Positions 6,871 to 16,300 of a stretch of 53,649 nucleotides of DNA are shown here, piece by piece (position 1 is the stretch's first letter; each line of letters begins with the position of its first letter). The translations under genes were made by a program, and so were the position numbers. This DNA comes from a virus: IMG/VR virus record IMGVR_UViG_3300013094_000065, positions 1 to 53,649 of that record, one strand, 5' to 3'. The notes under the pieces are model-generated. The model did no database searches. It was not told where the DNA came from and saw only the letters and a list, made by a program, of their open reading frames with translations.

Positions 6871-8718
6871 TTACTCCTTGTTATTAATATTTTTATAATC
6901 GCCTAACCTATCGCACTTGATTATCAATTTATTTAGTTCAGGCAGGTAAAGATATTCTATATGACTATTTAGTACCGTATTAACTGCATCAGTCAGTGTT
7001 TCTGATAATACATCTCCGGCTAAATTTAAACTTGTATTAAAAAGTACAGGAACACCGGTTTTTTTATAAAAAGCTTCAATTAGATCGTAATAATTTGGGT
7101 TATCTTCTCTAGATACAGTTTGAATTCGGCATGTGTTATCCACATGTGTAACTGCTGGAATTTGCTGTATTTTTTCTTTTTTAACATCCACGGCATACAT
7201 CATGAACGGGCTGGATTTTAATGTTTCCATTTCAAACCAGTTGTGTGCATGTTCTTCTAATACACTCCCGGCGAATGGCCTGAACCACTCTCTTCGTTTT
7301 ACTTTATTAACGATATCTTTGCCATCAATTCTTCGTGGATCAAACAGAATACTGCGATTTCCTAGCGCCCTTGGCCCGCCTTCGGACCGACCTTGAAATA
7401 AAGCAACAATATTTCCTTGATCAATCAAGTTAGCAACTGCGTGAGTAGTGGTATCTATTACACTAACAATCTCTTTTAATTCTTTTTTAACAGCATCTAA
7501 TTCTAAATAGGTTGGAGTAGTACCTAAGTATAATGATTTTACTGGCCTAATTGTCATATCTTTTGATTTTTTATGCCATATAAATTTAGCCAGGCCAATA
7601 GCAGTACCGCCATCATGCGAAATAGGATCAACGTAAAAGTTAATATTTGGAAAATGCTTTATAATTTTATAGTTTGCAACACAATTTAATCCATAACCTC
7701 CAGATATGACAACATTTGTTTCACCAGATAAATCAATGGCTTTTTGAATTAAGTTAATAACCTGTTTTTCAGTTTCTTGTTGTACTGCCCATGCTAAGTT
7801 TTTATCAACCCGACGGCATAACGAAGAATCGTGATGCCATTTTCTAACTTTTTCTTCAGTATCTGTTAACTCTAAGTACGGATATTGAGTAGAATCAATA
7901 TTTGCCGCTAGCGGATAGAATGGTATTAATAAATTTTTATTACCTTTGCCATTGATAAAAAATTCTGGAATATTCTCATCATATTTGCCATAAGGTGCCA
8001 ATCCCATTGTTTTGCCTGCGTCTATACCAGCAAATCCAAGATAGATAGTCACTGCTTCATAAGCCTTGACAATAGTAATAGATGGATCACATTCGTATAT
8101 TCCATTTACGTATCGTCTGTTTATTCCATCGCAATATCTTTTATGTAAAGGAATAAACTCACAAGGATACGAACATTTATAAATTGATTCTGTTTCAAAC
8201 CCACCTCCAATTCCACGACCTTGCTCATCGTACCATTCTTTATGTGACCCAGACCCGTCAACAACCACAGCAACAGCAGTTTTAAATCCAGATCCATAAA
8301 ATGCCGAAGAAGCATGACCCAAATGGTGCCCGTGCATCATTGGTGTAACTTTAACATTTTTATTAAATTTACGAACAATTGAAGAATAAGGATCCTCCCC
8401 TGTCCAAGATAGAGTTGGCAATTCTGTTTGTGCGCCACCAATTATAAATTCATCAATTGACCCAAGTTGAATTGCGTTCAACATGGCTCGAACTGGATTG
8501 CCGTCGTACTTCAAATGTGTATAGCGATCTTCTTCGCCATAGTAAATCAATTCACCATCAACCACCAATGCAGCTGACGCATTATGTCCGGGATTTATGG
8601 CCAAAATAGTATATGGTTTATTTTGATTTTTTTTAATTCCAGATGGTATTTTTTGGACGTGTGGCGTTTTTTGTTTTGTAATATCGATAATAGTGGGAGA
8701 TTTTAGAATTGGTAGCAT
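6871..8718 (-). CDS. Carbamoyltransferase, NodU/CmcH/TobZ family (copy A)
   Basis: The 615-aa length fits TobZ-like O-carbamoyltransferases. An N-terminal Kae1-like domain begins TILAINPGHNASAALV (His near residue 45), with the metal motif HHLGHASSAF near 131 and a VDGSGS loop. ISGGYGLNCVANYK follows near 330, then GRSEGGPRALGNRSILFDPR near 443, and the C-terminal part holds FRPFAGS and FNTSLN near 560. Family members use carbamoyl phosphate and ATP to carbamoylate hydroxyls on sugars or, in some phages, hydroxymethylated bases. All signature motifs are present, so activity is expected; the acceptor is unknown. It lies 10 bases after copy B with a weak Shine-Dalgarno. The first ~30 residues are divergent and Lys/Pro-rich. 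Confidence 0.9.
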   Translation of the reverse strand: MLPILKSPTIIDITKQKTPHVQKIPSGIKKNQNKPYTILAINPGHNASAALVVDGELIYYGEEDRYTHLKYDGNPVRAMLNAIQLGSIDEFIIGGAQTELPTLSWTGEDPYSSIVRKFNKNVKVTPMMHGHHLGHASSAFYGSGFKTAVAVVVDGSGSHKEWYDEQGRGIGGGFETESIYKCSYPCEFIPLHKRYCDGINRRYVNGIYECDPSITIVKAYEAVTIYLGFAGIDAGKTMGLAPYGKYDENIPEFFINGKGNKNLLIPFYPLAANIDSTQYPYLELTDTEEKVRKWHHDSSLCRRVDKNLAWAVQQETEKQVINLIQKAIDLSGETNVVISGGYGLNCVANYKIIKHFPNINFYVDPISHDGGTAIGLAKFIWHKKSKDMTIRPVKSLYLGTTPTYLELDAVKKELKEIVSVIDTTTHAVANLIDQGNIVALFQGRSEGGPRALGNRSILFDPRRIDGKDIVNKVKRREWFRPFAGSVLEEHAHNWFEMETLKSSPFMMYAVDVKKEKIQQIPAVTHVDNTCRIQTVSREDNPNYYDLIEAFYKKTGVPVLFNTSLNLAGDVLSETLTDAVNTVLNSHIEYLYLPELNKLIIKCDRLGDYKNINNKE

Positions 8719-8728
8719 AATTCAGCAA

Positions 8729-10528
8729 TTATATTGATATGGTCTTTACCAATTTTTTTATTTCGGGCAAGTACAGATATTTTATATGACTGTCTAGTAA
8801 AATGTTGATAGCATCACCTAATGTTTCAGCCAGTGGCTGTCCTGCCAAGTTCAAACTGGTATTGAATAATAATGGAACACCAGTTTTTTTATAAAAAACA
8901 TCAATAAGTTCATAATAATTTGGGTTATCTTCTCTAGATACAGTTTGAATTCGGCATGTGTTATCCACATGTGTAACTGCTGGAATTTGATCTATCTTGG
9001 AAGACTTAACATCCACAGCATACATCATGAACGGGCTGGATTTTAATGTTTCCATTTCGAACCAATCCCGGGCATGTTCTTCCATGACTGAACCAGCAAA
9101 TGGCCTGAACCACTCTCTTCGTTTTACTTTGTTAACAATATCTTTGCCATCGATTCTTCGTGGATCAAAAAGAATACTACGATTTCCAAGTGCTCTTGGT
9201 CCGGCTTCTGCGCGACCTTGAAATAAAGCAACAATATTTCCTTCACTAATCAACTCAGCAATTTCTTTTGAAGTAGCGTCTTTAAATTCTACAATACCTA
9301 ATAAATCTTTTTCAACAGATTTTATTAACGAATAGTCAGGAGGAACACTCAGGTATAATGATGTTACTGGTCTAATTGTGTGGTCTTGCGAACGTGTATA
9401 CCATGCTCTTTTTGCCAGTCCAATTGAAGTTCCCCCGTCATTTGATATTGGGTCAATGTAGAATTTAATATGCGGAAATTTTTTAATAAATTTGTAATTG
9501 GCTACACAATTTAATCCATACCCGCCAGATATGACAACATTTGTTTCACCAGAAAGATCAATAGCTGTTTGAATTAAATTAATCATTTGCTCTTCGGTTT
9601 CTTTTTGTACAGCCCAAGCTAAATTCTTTTCAACTGTACGGCATAGTGAAAAATCATTATGCCAATCTTTAATTGCCAACCTTTTATCCTTTAAATGTAG
9701 ATACGGGTATCTACTATCATCAATATATGCTCCCATTGGATATCTTGGTAAAATTAAATTTTTATTACCTTTGCCATTGATAAAAAATTCTGGAATATTC
9801 TCATCATATTTGCCATAAGGTGCTAACCCCATGGTTTTTCCTGCTTCGATGGCAGTAAAACCAAGATACTGGGTAACAGCTTCGTAAGATTTTACTATTG
9901 TGGTTGACGGATCCCATTCGTGTATTCCATCTACGTGTCTTGCGTTTACCCCATCAGAATATCGTTTATATAAAGGAGTAAATTTACAAGGATATGAACA
10001 TTTATAAATTGATTCTGTTTCAAATCCACCGGTAATTGATTCTTGTCGATCTGATCTAAATCCCTCTTTATACGAACCAGCTCCATCAACAATCACAGCA
10101 ACAGCAGTTTTAAATCCAGATCCATAAAATGCCGAAGAAGCATGCCCCAAATGGTGTGATCCAGCCATTTTTGTAACATGTACAAGTGGATTGAATTTAC
10201 GAACAATTGAAAAATAAGGGTCTTCTCCTGTCCAAGATAAAGTTGGCAATTTTGTTTCTGTACCGCCAATTATAAATTCATCAATTGGCCCAAGTTGAAT
10301 TGCATTCAACATGACTCGAACTGGATTTCCGTCATACTTGTAACGGGAGTATCGTTCTTCTTCGCCATAGTAAATCAATTCACCATCAACCACCAATGCA
10401 GCCGACGCATTATGTCCGGGATTTATGGCCAAAACAGCATATGGTTTATTCTGATTTTTTTTAATCTCAGATGTTTTCACTGGTTTCTTAATATCAATAA
10501 TACTAGAAGATTGAGAAACTGGTAACAT
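8729..10528 (-). CDS. Carbamoyltransferase, NodU/CmcH/TobZ family (copy B)
   Basis: The 599-aa paralogue of copies A and C has the same motif order: LAINPGHNASAALV near residue 35, HHLGHASSAFYGSG near 130, VDGAGSY, ISGGYGLNCVANYKF, GRAEAGPRALGNRSILFDPR, FRPFAGSVMEEHARDWFE and FNTSLNLAGQPL. The first three quarters are closest to copy A, including the same DNA over about 70 bases around 9760-9830. The C-terminal quarter shares long identical DNA with both A and C. It starts 3 bases after the copy C stop with no strong Shine-Dalgarno, so translational coupling is likely. One change in a conserved motif (EAGPRALG where A and C have EGGPRALG) could alter specificity. Confidence 0.9.
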   Translation of the reverse strand: MLPVSQSSSIIDIKKPVKTSEIKKNQNKPYAVLAINPGHNASAALVVDGELIYYGEEERYSRYKYDGNPVRVMLNAIQLGPIDEFIIGGTETKLPTLSWTGEDPYFSIVRKFNPLVHVTKMAGSHHLGHASSAFYGSGFKTAVAVIVDGAGSYKEGFRSDRQESITGGFETESIYKCSYPCKFTPLYKRYSDGVNARHVDGIHEWDPSTTIVKSYEAVTQYLGFTAIEAGKTMGLAPYGKYDENIPEFFINGKGNKNLILPRYPMGAYIDDSRYPYLHLKDKRLAIKDWHNDFSLCRTVEKNLAWAVQKETEEQMINLIQTAIDLSGETNVVISGGYGLNCVANYKFIKKFPHIKFYIDPISNDGGTSIGLAKRAWYTRSQDHTIRPVTSLYLSVPPDYSLIKSVEKDLLGIVEFKDATSKEIAELISEGNIVALFQGRAEAGPRALGNRSILFDPRRIDGKDIVNKVKRREWFRPFAGSVMEEHARDWFEMETLKSSPFMMYAVDVKSSKIDQIPAVTHVDNTCRIQTVSREDNPNYYELIDVFYKKTGVPLLFNTSLNLAGQPLAETLGDAINILLDSHIKYLYLPEIKKLVKTISI

Positions 10529-10531
10529 TTT

Positions 10532-12334
10532 TTAATTGGTATGAGTTGATACTTTCTTTACTAGTTGTTGTACTTCGGGCAAGTAAAGATATTCTATCTG
10601 ACTGTTTAATAAAATACCAACTGCATCAGCCAAGGTCTCAACTAATGGTTGTCCTGCCAAGTTCAAACTGGTATTGAATAATAATGGAACACCAGTTTTT
10701 TTATAAAAAGCTTCAATTAGATCGTAATAATTTGGGTTATCTTCTCTAGATACAGTTTGAATTCGGCATGTGTTATCCACATGTGTAACTGCTGGAATTT
10801 GTTCTGCTTTATCCGAGTTTACATCAACAGCATACATCATGAACGGGCTGGATTTTAATGTTTCCATTTCGAACCAATCCCGGGCATGTTCTTCCATGAC
10901 TGATCCAGCAAATGGTCTGAACCACTCTCTATGTTTAACCGCATTTACAATGTCTTTTCCGTCTTGTCTCCGCGGATCAAACAATATACTTCTATTACCC
11001 AATGCTCTCGGACCTCCTTCTGGACGTCCCTGAAATAAAGCAACAATATTTCCTTGATCAATCAAGTCTGCAATATCGTCAGAAGTTGTAGCATCGATAC
11101 TTAAAATACCATCCACTGTTTTCATTAAATGTTCTATTATTCCATAGTCGGGAGATAGTCCCAGATACATTGATTTTAATGGTTTGGGTTGAGTATCGCC
11201 AGAATAGATATGCCATGCGTGTTTTGCCAATCCAATAGCAGTACCGCCATCATGCGCAATAGGATCCACATAGATGTTGAGATTTGGAAATTGTTTAATA
11301 AATTTATAATTCGCAACACAATTTAACGCAAATCCGCCAGACAACACAATATTTGTTTCGCCGGTTTCAGTGGCAGCTTTTTCTATTAATCGCATGACCT
11401 GTTCTTCAGCTTCTTTCTGAATGTTGTATGCTATATTTTTGTCTTGATCTCTTGCCAAAGAGAAATCACGATGCCATTCCATTGGGTCAGTTATTCTAGC
11501 CAGATATGGGAAACGATTTTCATCAATAAAGGCACCCATGGGATACTGGGGAATTAGTAAATTTTTATTGCCTTTATTCTGTACAAAAAACATAGGAACA
11601 TCATTGTCATCAGTTCCGTATGGAGCTAACCCCATTGTTTTTCCGGCCTCAATAAATCCAAAACCCAAATAGTACGATACCGCTTCGTATGCTTTTGTAA
11701 TTGTTACAGCACTGTCAAATTCATCGACCTCATCTTTAAAATATGGGCTTGCCCCATCAGAATATCTTTTATAAACTGGAACAAATTCGTTGGGATATGC
11801 ACATGTATAAATTGATTCCGTTTCAAACCCACCGGTTTTGCGATCTCCGTCAAGAGTTTTGGTATAATAAGATCCGCTACCATCAACAATTACTGCGGCT
11901 GCAGTTTCAAACCCCGAACCGTAAAAAGCTGATGAGGCATGGCCAACATGATGTGTATCCATCATGAACGTTACTTTAACATTGGGATTAAATTTTCGAA
12001 CCAATGCAGTATACGGATCTTCACCAGTCCATTGCATTTGTGGTAGTTGCGGAACAGTTCCTCCAATTACTAATTCATTAATTGGACAATTCATGAGTGC
12101 GTGTAACATAGCACGGAACGGATTTCCGTCATATTTCATACGAGAAAATCGTTCTTCCTCGCCGTAAAACACAAGCTCTCCGTTGACAACCAGTGCCGCG
12201 GATCCATTGTGCCCGGGATTTATCGCCAGCACAGCATATTGGTCACTGCTGTTTTGTTCTACTGCCGCCGGTATTGGGCTGGAAGGCTGGTTTATTTGAG
12301 ATTCTTGGGATGCTGATGTTTTTCTTTTCGCCAC
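10532..12334 (-). CDS. Carbamoyltransferase, NodU/CmcH/TobZ family (copy C)
   Basis: The 600-aa enzyme is the most upstream and most divergent of the three. It has YAVLAINPGHNGSAALVVNG near residue 33, THHVGHASSAFYGSG near 130, VDGSGSYY, LSGGFALNCVANYKF, GRPEGGPRALGNRSILFDPR and FNTSLNLAGQPLVETLAD. The catalytic His, the HH-x2-H metal motif and the C-terminal carbamoyl-transfer motifs are intact. Its low-complexity first ~30 residues are encoded in a 92-base overlap with the end of the GT9 gene in another frame, which implies coupled expression. If the true start were an internal codon, the overlap would vanish but the conserved core would be kept. Confidence 0.9.
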   Translation of the reverse strand: MAKRKTSASQESQINQPSSPIPAAVEQNSSDQYAVLAINPGHNGSAALVVNGELVFYGEEERFSRMKYDGNPFRAMLHALMNCPINELVIGGTVPQLPQMQWTGEDPYTALVRKFNPNVKVTFMMDTHHVGHASSAFYGSGFETAAAVIVDGSGSYYTKTLDGDRKTGGFETESIYTCAYPNEFVPVYKRYSDGASPYFKDEVDEFDSAVTITKAYEAVSYYLGFGFIEAGKTMGLAPYGTDDNDVPMFFVQNKGNKNLLIPQYPMGAFIDENRFPYLARITDPMEWHRDFSLARDQDKNIAYNIQKEAEEQVMRLIEKAATETGETNIVLSGGFALNCVANYKFIKQFPNLNIYVDPIAHDGGTAIGLAKHAWHIYSGDTQPKPLKSMYLGLSPDYGIIEHLMKTVDGILSIDATTSDDIADLIDQGNIVALFQGRPEGGPRALGNRSILFDPRRQDGKDIVNAVKHREWFRPFAGSVMEEHARDWFEMETLKSSPFMMYAVDVNSDKAEQIPAVTHVDNTCRIQTVSREDNPNYYDLIEAFYKKTGVPLLFNTSLNLAGQPLVETLADAVGILLNSQIEYLYLPEVQQLVKKVSTHTN

Positions 12335-13268
12335 TTGAAGATGTCCTCTCTATATCTATTATAATTGAATCGTGAATTTTTGTCAACTCTTTATCAGTAA
12401 ATTTCATAGAACTTTCGTTCAACCGATTTGCTAACATTGAATCTAAACCTGTTAATCGAATTGGGCTATATTTTTTGTGTGATTTGTTTTCTATAATATG
12501 AAAAAAGTCTGGGTATGATGTATTAACTGGAAAAGTTGATCCAAAAATAACAGTTCCTGGAATATTGAATGCTCTTGCCAAGTGTTGCCCGAGACTGTCA
12601 CATCCAATGAAATAATCACACTCGCTTACCAGTGCAGCCCATTGTCTAATATCGCATACAAATTTGGCGGAATACTTATCACTCTTTAAATGATAATCTT
12701 GCTCTCCAAAGAATATAACATTGTAACGTGTTGCCAGTCTCATCATTAACGAAACATAGTCTGAACTACTCAGGCTACGAGCTTCGTCGTCAGAAACAGT
12801 GCCCTTGTCTTTATCAATTTTTGCGCCTCGACCAAAAGGTTGAAAAATAATTGTTTTTTGTTTTTTTTGTATTGCTTTAATATCAGCAATACTTTGTTTG
12901 GCAAAAGTTGTTTCGGCAATACTTAGCACCATTTTGGGAGGCAGTAAATCAGAATGATCCGTGGTGTTATTAATTTGTTGATCTATTGCTTGTCCCAGTG
13001 ATATTTTTTGATTAAAATATCCGGGAATTCGATAGGGCTCAACGGTAATTATTTCATCCATCTGAGTAATTAACGTATCAAAAATACCCTTTGTATCAAT
13101 TCCAAAGGTTCTATCTTGTAATTCAGGAATACCCCAATACAAATAATCCCATGCCGGTATTAGAATATACCACTCTTCATCTGGGTGTAATTTGGCATAC
13201 TTGAGAAATGCTGGTATTGCAGCAATAATCCTCCCGGCACCGCCGTCGAGATAAAACATCTTCTTCAT
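12243..13268 (-). CDS. Glycosyltransferase family 9 (heptosyltransferase-like)
   Basis: The 341-aa protein begins MKKMFYLDGGAGRIIAAIPA and has the GT-B layout of ADP-heptose:LPS heptosyltransferases. The C-terminal nucleotide-binding half has IIFQPFGRGAK near residue 140, VIFFGEQDYH near 185, and CDYFIGCDSLGQHLARAF then PGTVIFGSTFPVN near 213-242. The DS-x2-QHLA segment corresponds to the family's DSg..HlA motif. Members add sugars to lipopolysaccharide or similar glycans. AAGGAAG precedes the ATG and a CTAAATA element lies 40 bases upstream, making this the first gene of the carbamoyltransferase operon. The Ser/Lys-rich last ~33 residues are encoded in the overlap with copy C. The acceptor is unknown. 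Confidence 0.82.
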   Translation of the reverse strand: MKKMFYLDGGAGRIIAAIPAFLKYAKLHPDEEWYILIPAWDYLYWGIPELQDRTFGIDTKGIFDTLITQMDEIITVEPYRIPGYFNQKISLGQAIDQQINNTTDHSDLLPPKMVLSIAETTFAKQSIADIKAIQKKQKTIIFQPFGRGAKIDKDKGTVSDDEARSLSSSDYVSLMMRLATRYNVIFFGEQDYHLKSDKYSAKFVCDIRQWAALVSECDYFIGCDSLGQHLARAFNIPGTVIFGSTFPVNTSYPDFFHIIENKSHKKYSPIRLTGLDSMLANRLNESSMKFTDKELTKIHDSIIIDIERTSSSGEKKNISIPRISNKPAFQPNTGGSRTKQQ

Positions 13269-13307
13269 AATCTTCCTTAATTTAAGTCTAGTACACTAAC
13301 TATTTTT

Positions 13308-13314
13308 TATTTAG
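13308..13314 (-). promoter_or_regulatory. Late-type promoter (CTAAATA) for the GT9-carbamoyltransferase operon
   Basis: The reverse strand reads CTAAATAAAAAA here, about 40 bases upstream of the GT9 ATG and after the end of the cysteine-rich gene. It matches the element before gp18 and implies late expression of the operon. Confidence 0.55.
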
Positions 13315-13347
13315 TGCGTACTTAACGACCTTGGGAAATATTTGAAT

Positions 13348-16300
13348 TTATGTCGGAATACCTTGGGTTTGTTCATAATGACACTGATAATCTGCGCGAG
13401 GTTGGAGAATCTCTTTTTTAGGTTCTTTAACTCGCTCCACAATAACTCTACCAGTATGATCGGTAGCATCATTATCCACCATGAACTGATCGTGTCGTTC
13501 AGCAATCACCATCCAGGACACAGTGGCAACAGAATCAGGATTTTTACATAATATTGTCAACTGATTTCCGTCTAGTGTTCCTTTAACTTCGTCCCAATCT
13601 GATTCATTTGATGTAAAAATTCTTGCGTTTACACACAGCTCCTCGAAGGTTCCGCTGGTCATTCCCGATTCTTGATCTACATCAATTACTGCAATTCCTT
13701 GTGACAACACCGCAGACCCAGAATATATTATATCTGCAAACGGTGATTCAACCGACATATGAATAAGTTCATGTGTATCGTTAAGATCCGGGTGTGGATG
13801 ATCGATACGGAAGGACTTTGCGTTAGCGTAAAATACTCCACTTAAACAAGCGTTACCGCCATTGCACAGCACAAAACTGTATCTTATACCAGTTTGAACC
13901 CAGTTTAACCCGTTACCGTCAAGTTCAGTGTGCCACGAGCAATAGCCGTTACTATCAAATTCAAGCTTTGGACTACACCCAGATACACGAAGCTCACCAG
14001 CACCACCATTTCCATATACCATGAAAGCACGACCCCCGCCAAAGAACCCACCAGGACTACTTGTTCCAATTCCTCCACCAGCACACCCAATTGTACAACC
14101 AGGTGTGCAAACTCCTCCACCAGCACATAACCATCCACCAGCATACATATAACCGCCGGCTATGATACAGCTACTAGCGCACATATAACCAGGCGTACAA
14201 ACTCCAGAACCAGCACACAGCCAATTACTGGTATACGAATAACCATCAGCTATAAGGCAGCCATTGGTGTGTATCATGTTAAGCCCGCAGATACATTGGT
14301 ATGAACAGATATATCCAGCCGCAATGAATCCGTTGTTGGTACAGATACAATTTGGAGCATACAGACACTGAGCCTGGACAAAACATCCTACACACATATA
14401 ACCAGGCGTGCAAACTCCAGAACCAGCACACAGCCAATTACTGGTATACGAATAACCATCAGCTATAAGGCAGCCATTGGTGTGTATCATGTTAAGCCCG
14501 CAGATACATTGGTATGAACAGAAATAACCCGCTGATATCATTCCACCGTTGGTACAGATACATGTGGTAAAATATCCACAACATGACATTACATAATAGC
14601 AAGCACAAATGTATGGAGCAATCACACAAATACCGGCACAACTATATGCACCCGCGTAAACGCAACATCCGGCACATAGATACAACGCACTGATTGATTG
14701 AGCAGAACATATACAGTTATAATAATAGTGTCCTGCGACTGTGTTCGTGTTATTGTATACCCAAGAACTGTTCAGTGGGCCAAAACAATACCAGTAACTG
14801 CAGCTACACATATAAAGATTACCGCCACTGTTTTGCAAAGAAACCCCACCTTGTATACATATCAATCCACAACTACATAACCCACTACCACCATATATCC
14901 AGCCATAGGCCTGTACGTAGTTACCAGTACACATGTAATTGCTAGAGAGTACGCATCCCGATGAATTTAGGCCACAGGATGTTTGTATACATCCAGTGGC
15001 ACATATATAACCGCCTGTGCAAACTCCAGAACCAGCACACAGCCAATTACCGGTATACGAATAACCAGCGGCAACCACACAACCCTGTGAACATACCATG
15101 CTACCAGCAAGCACATAAGTAAAACCGGTTACTTGTGGCGCACCCACACAAATACTTGAACAAATACATCCGGAAGACAACACACAACAACAAGAACAAA
15201 CATTGACGCCGTTGAAAAATGCCCCAGCTCCTGAAACTACACACAATGTTGATGTACATACACACTGGTTTGCTATTACACACCCGCATGTGACAAAGCA
15301 ACAGTTACTACAAGATCCGCCACCTATGGCATAGCTATATGGAGAATAGTGGCATGAACTAGTACAAATCATACCAGCTGAACATACTCCGCCACAAGCA
15401 TACATCAACCCACCAGAGGTAATTGCCCCTTGACCGCACATGTTACCGGCGTAATCAAAGCACCAAAACACAGTTGGGTAACTGTCATTTCCGCCCACTG
15501 CAATAAATGCTGCACCCCAGCCACCGTTGCTAGGGCGATATTGTCCAATAGTCAAATGCTGCCTATATCCATATCCGGACAGTGTAGATATTTGATGGTA
15601 TCCGGGAATGAACCAACAGCCTGAGTTTGATGGTGACGGATCGGCTATTTCAATAGAACCAAAGGTGGCACAGCATAAACAATTGACTGCGGTGGGAGCA
15701 GTGATACGCAAATTATTACAAGAACATAAAAATGCTCCGTAAATACCTCCGGCAGCCTGTATAGTACTGCCTGCACACATCACACTGCTTGTACAAATAC
15801 CACCTGTAGCTAATATACAACAGTTTACATAAAAATTTGATCCGGGCACACTACAACAAGCATATAAAGCGCAACACGCACAGTACGTACATGTTGAACA
15901 ACCATTCAAACAACCCCAAAATGACGCAGAACATACCGCAGTAGTACCGCATATGACCGGACTAATCATACATGTGCCAGCACAACTGTATGCGCCTGCG
16001 TAGATACAGCAGTTGGCACATATATATCCTGCTGAACATAGATAGCAGGTAGCATAGATACAGGGAGAATATAAACAGGTAGCAGAGCATATCATGGCAC
16101 CGGCATTCACGCCGCCCGAGACAACAACTGAACAGTTTACATTAAAATTTGATCCGGGTACGCTACAATAAGCATATAAAGCGCAACACGCACAACAAGC
16201 AGTTGTGGCGCATCCAATTAGTGATCCGCACAGGGTTGGGGCAGATATAACACAACTTGCGCAAAAACTAGCACCGCATCCGGTGGCGCCTGACCCACAG

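Noticed and set aside
8997-11033. Antisense forward ORFs of 74-87 codons at equivalent places in the three carbamoyltransferases
   Set aside because: They recur because the sense genes are paralogous and their antisense frame is open there. No Shine-Dalgarno, and the peptides look random.
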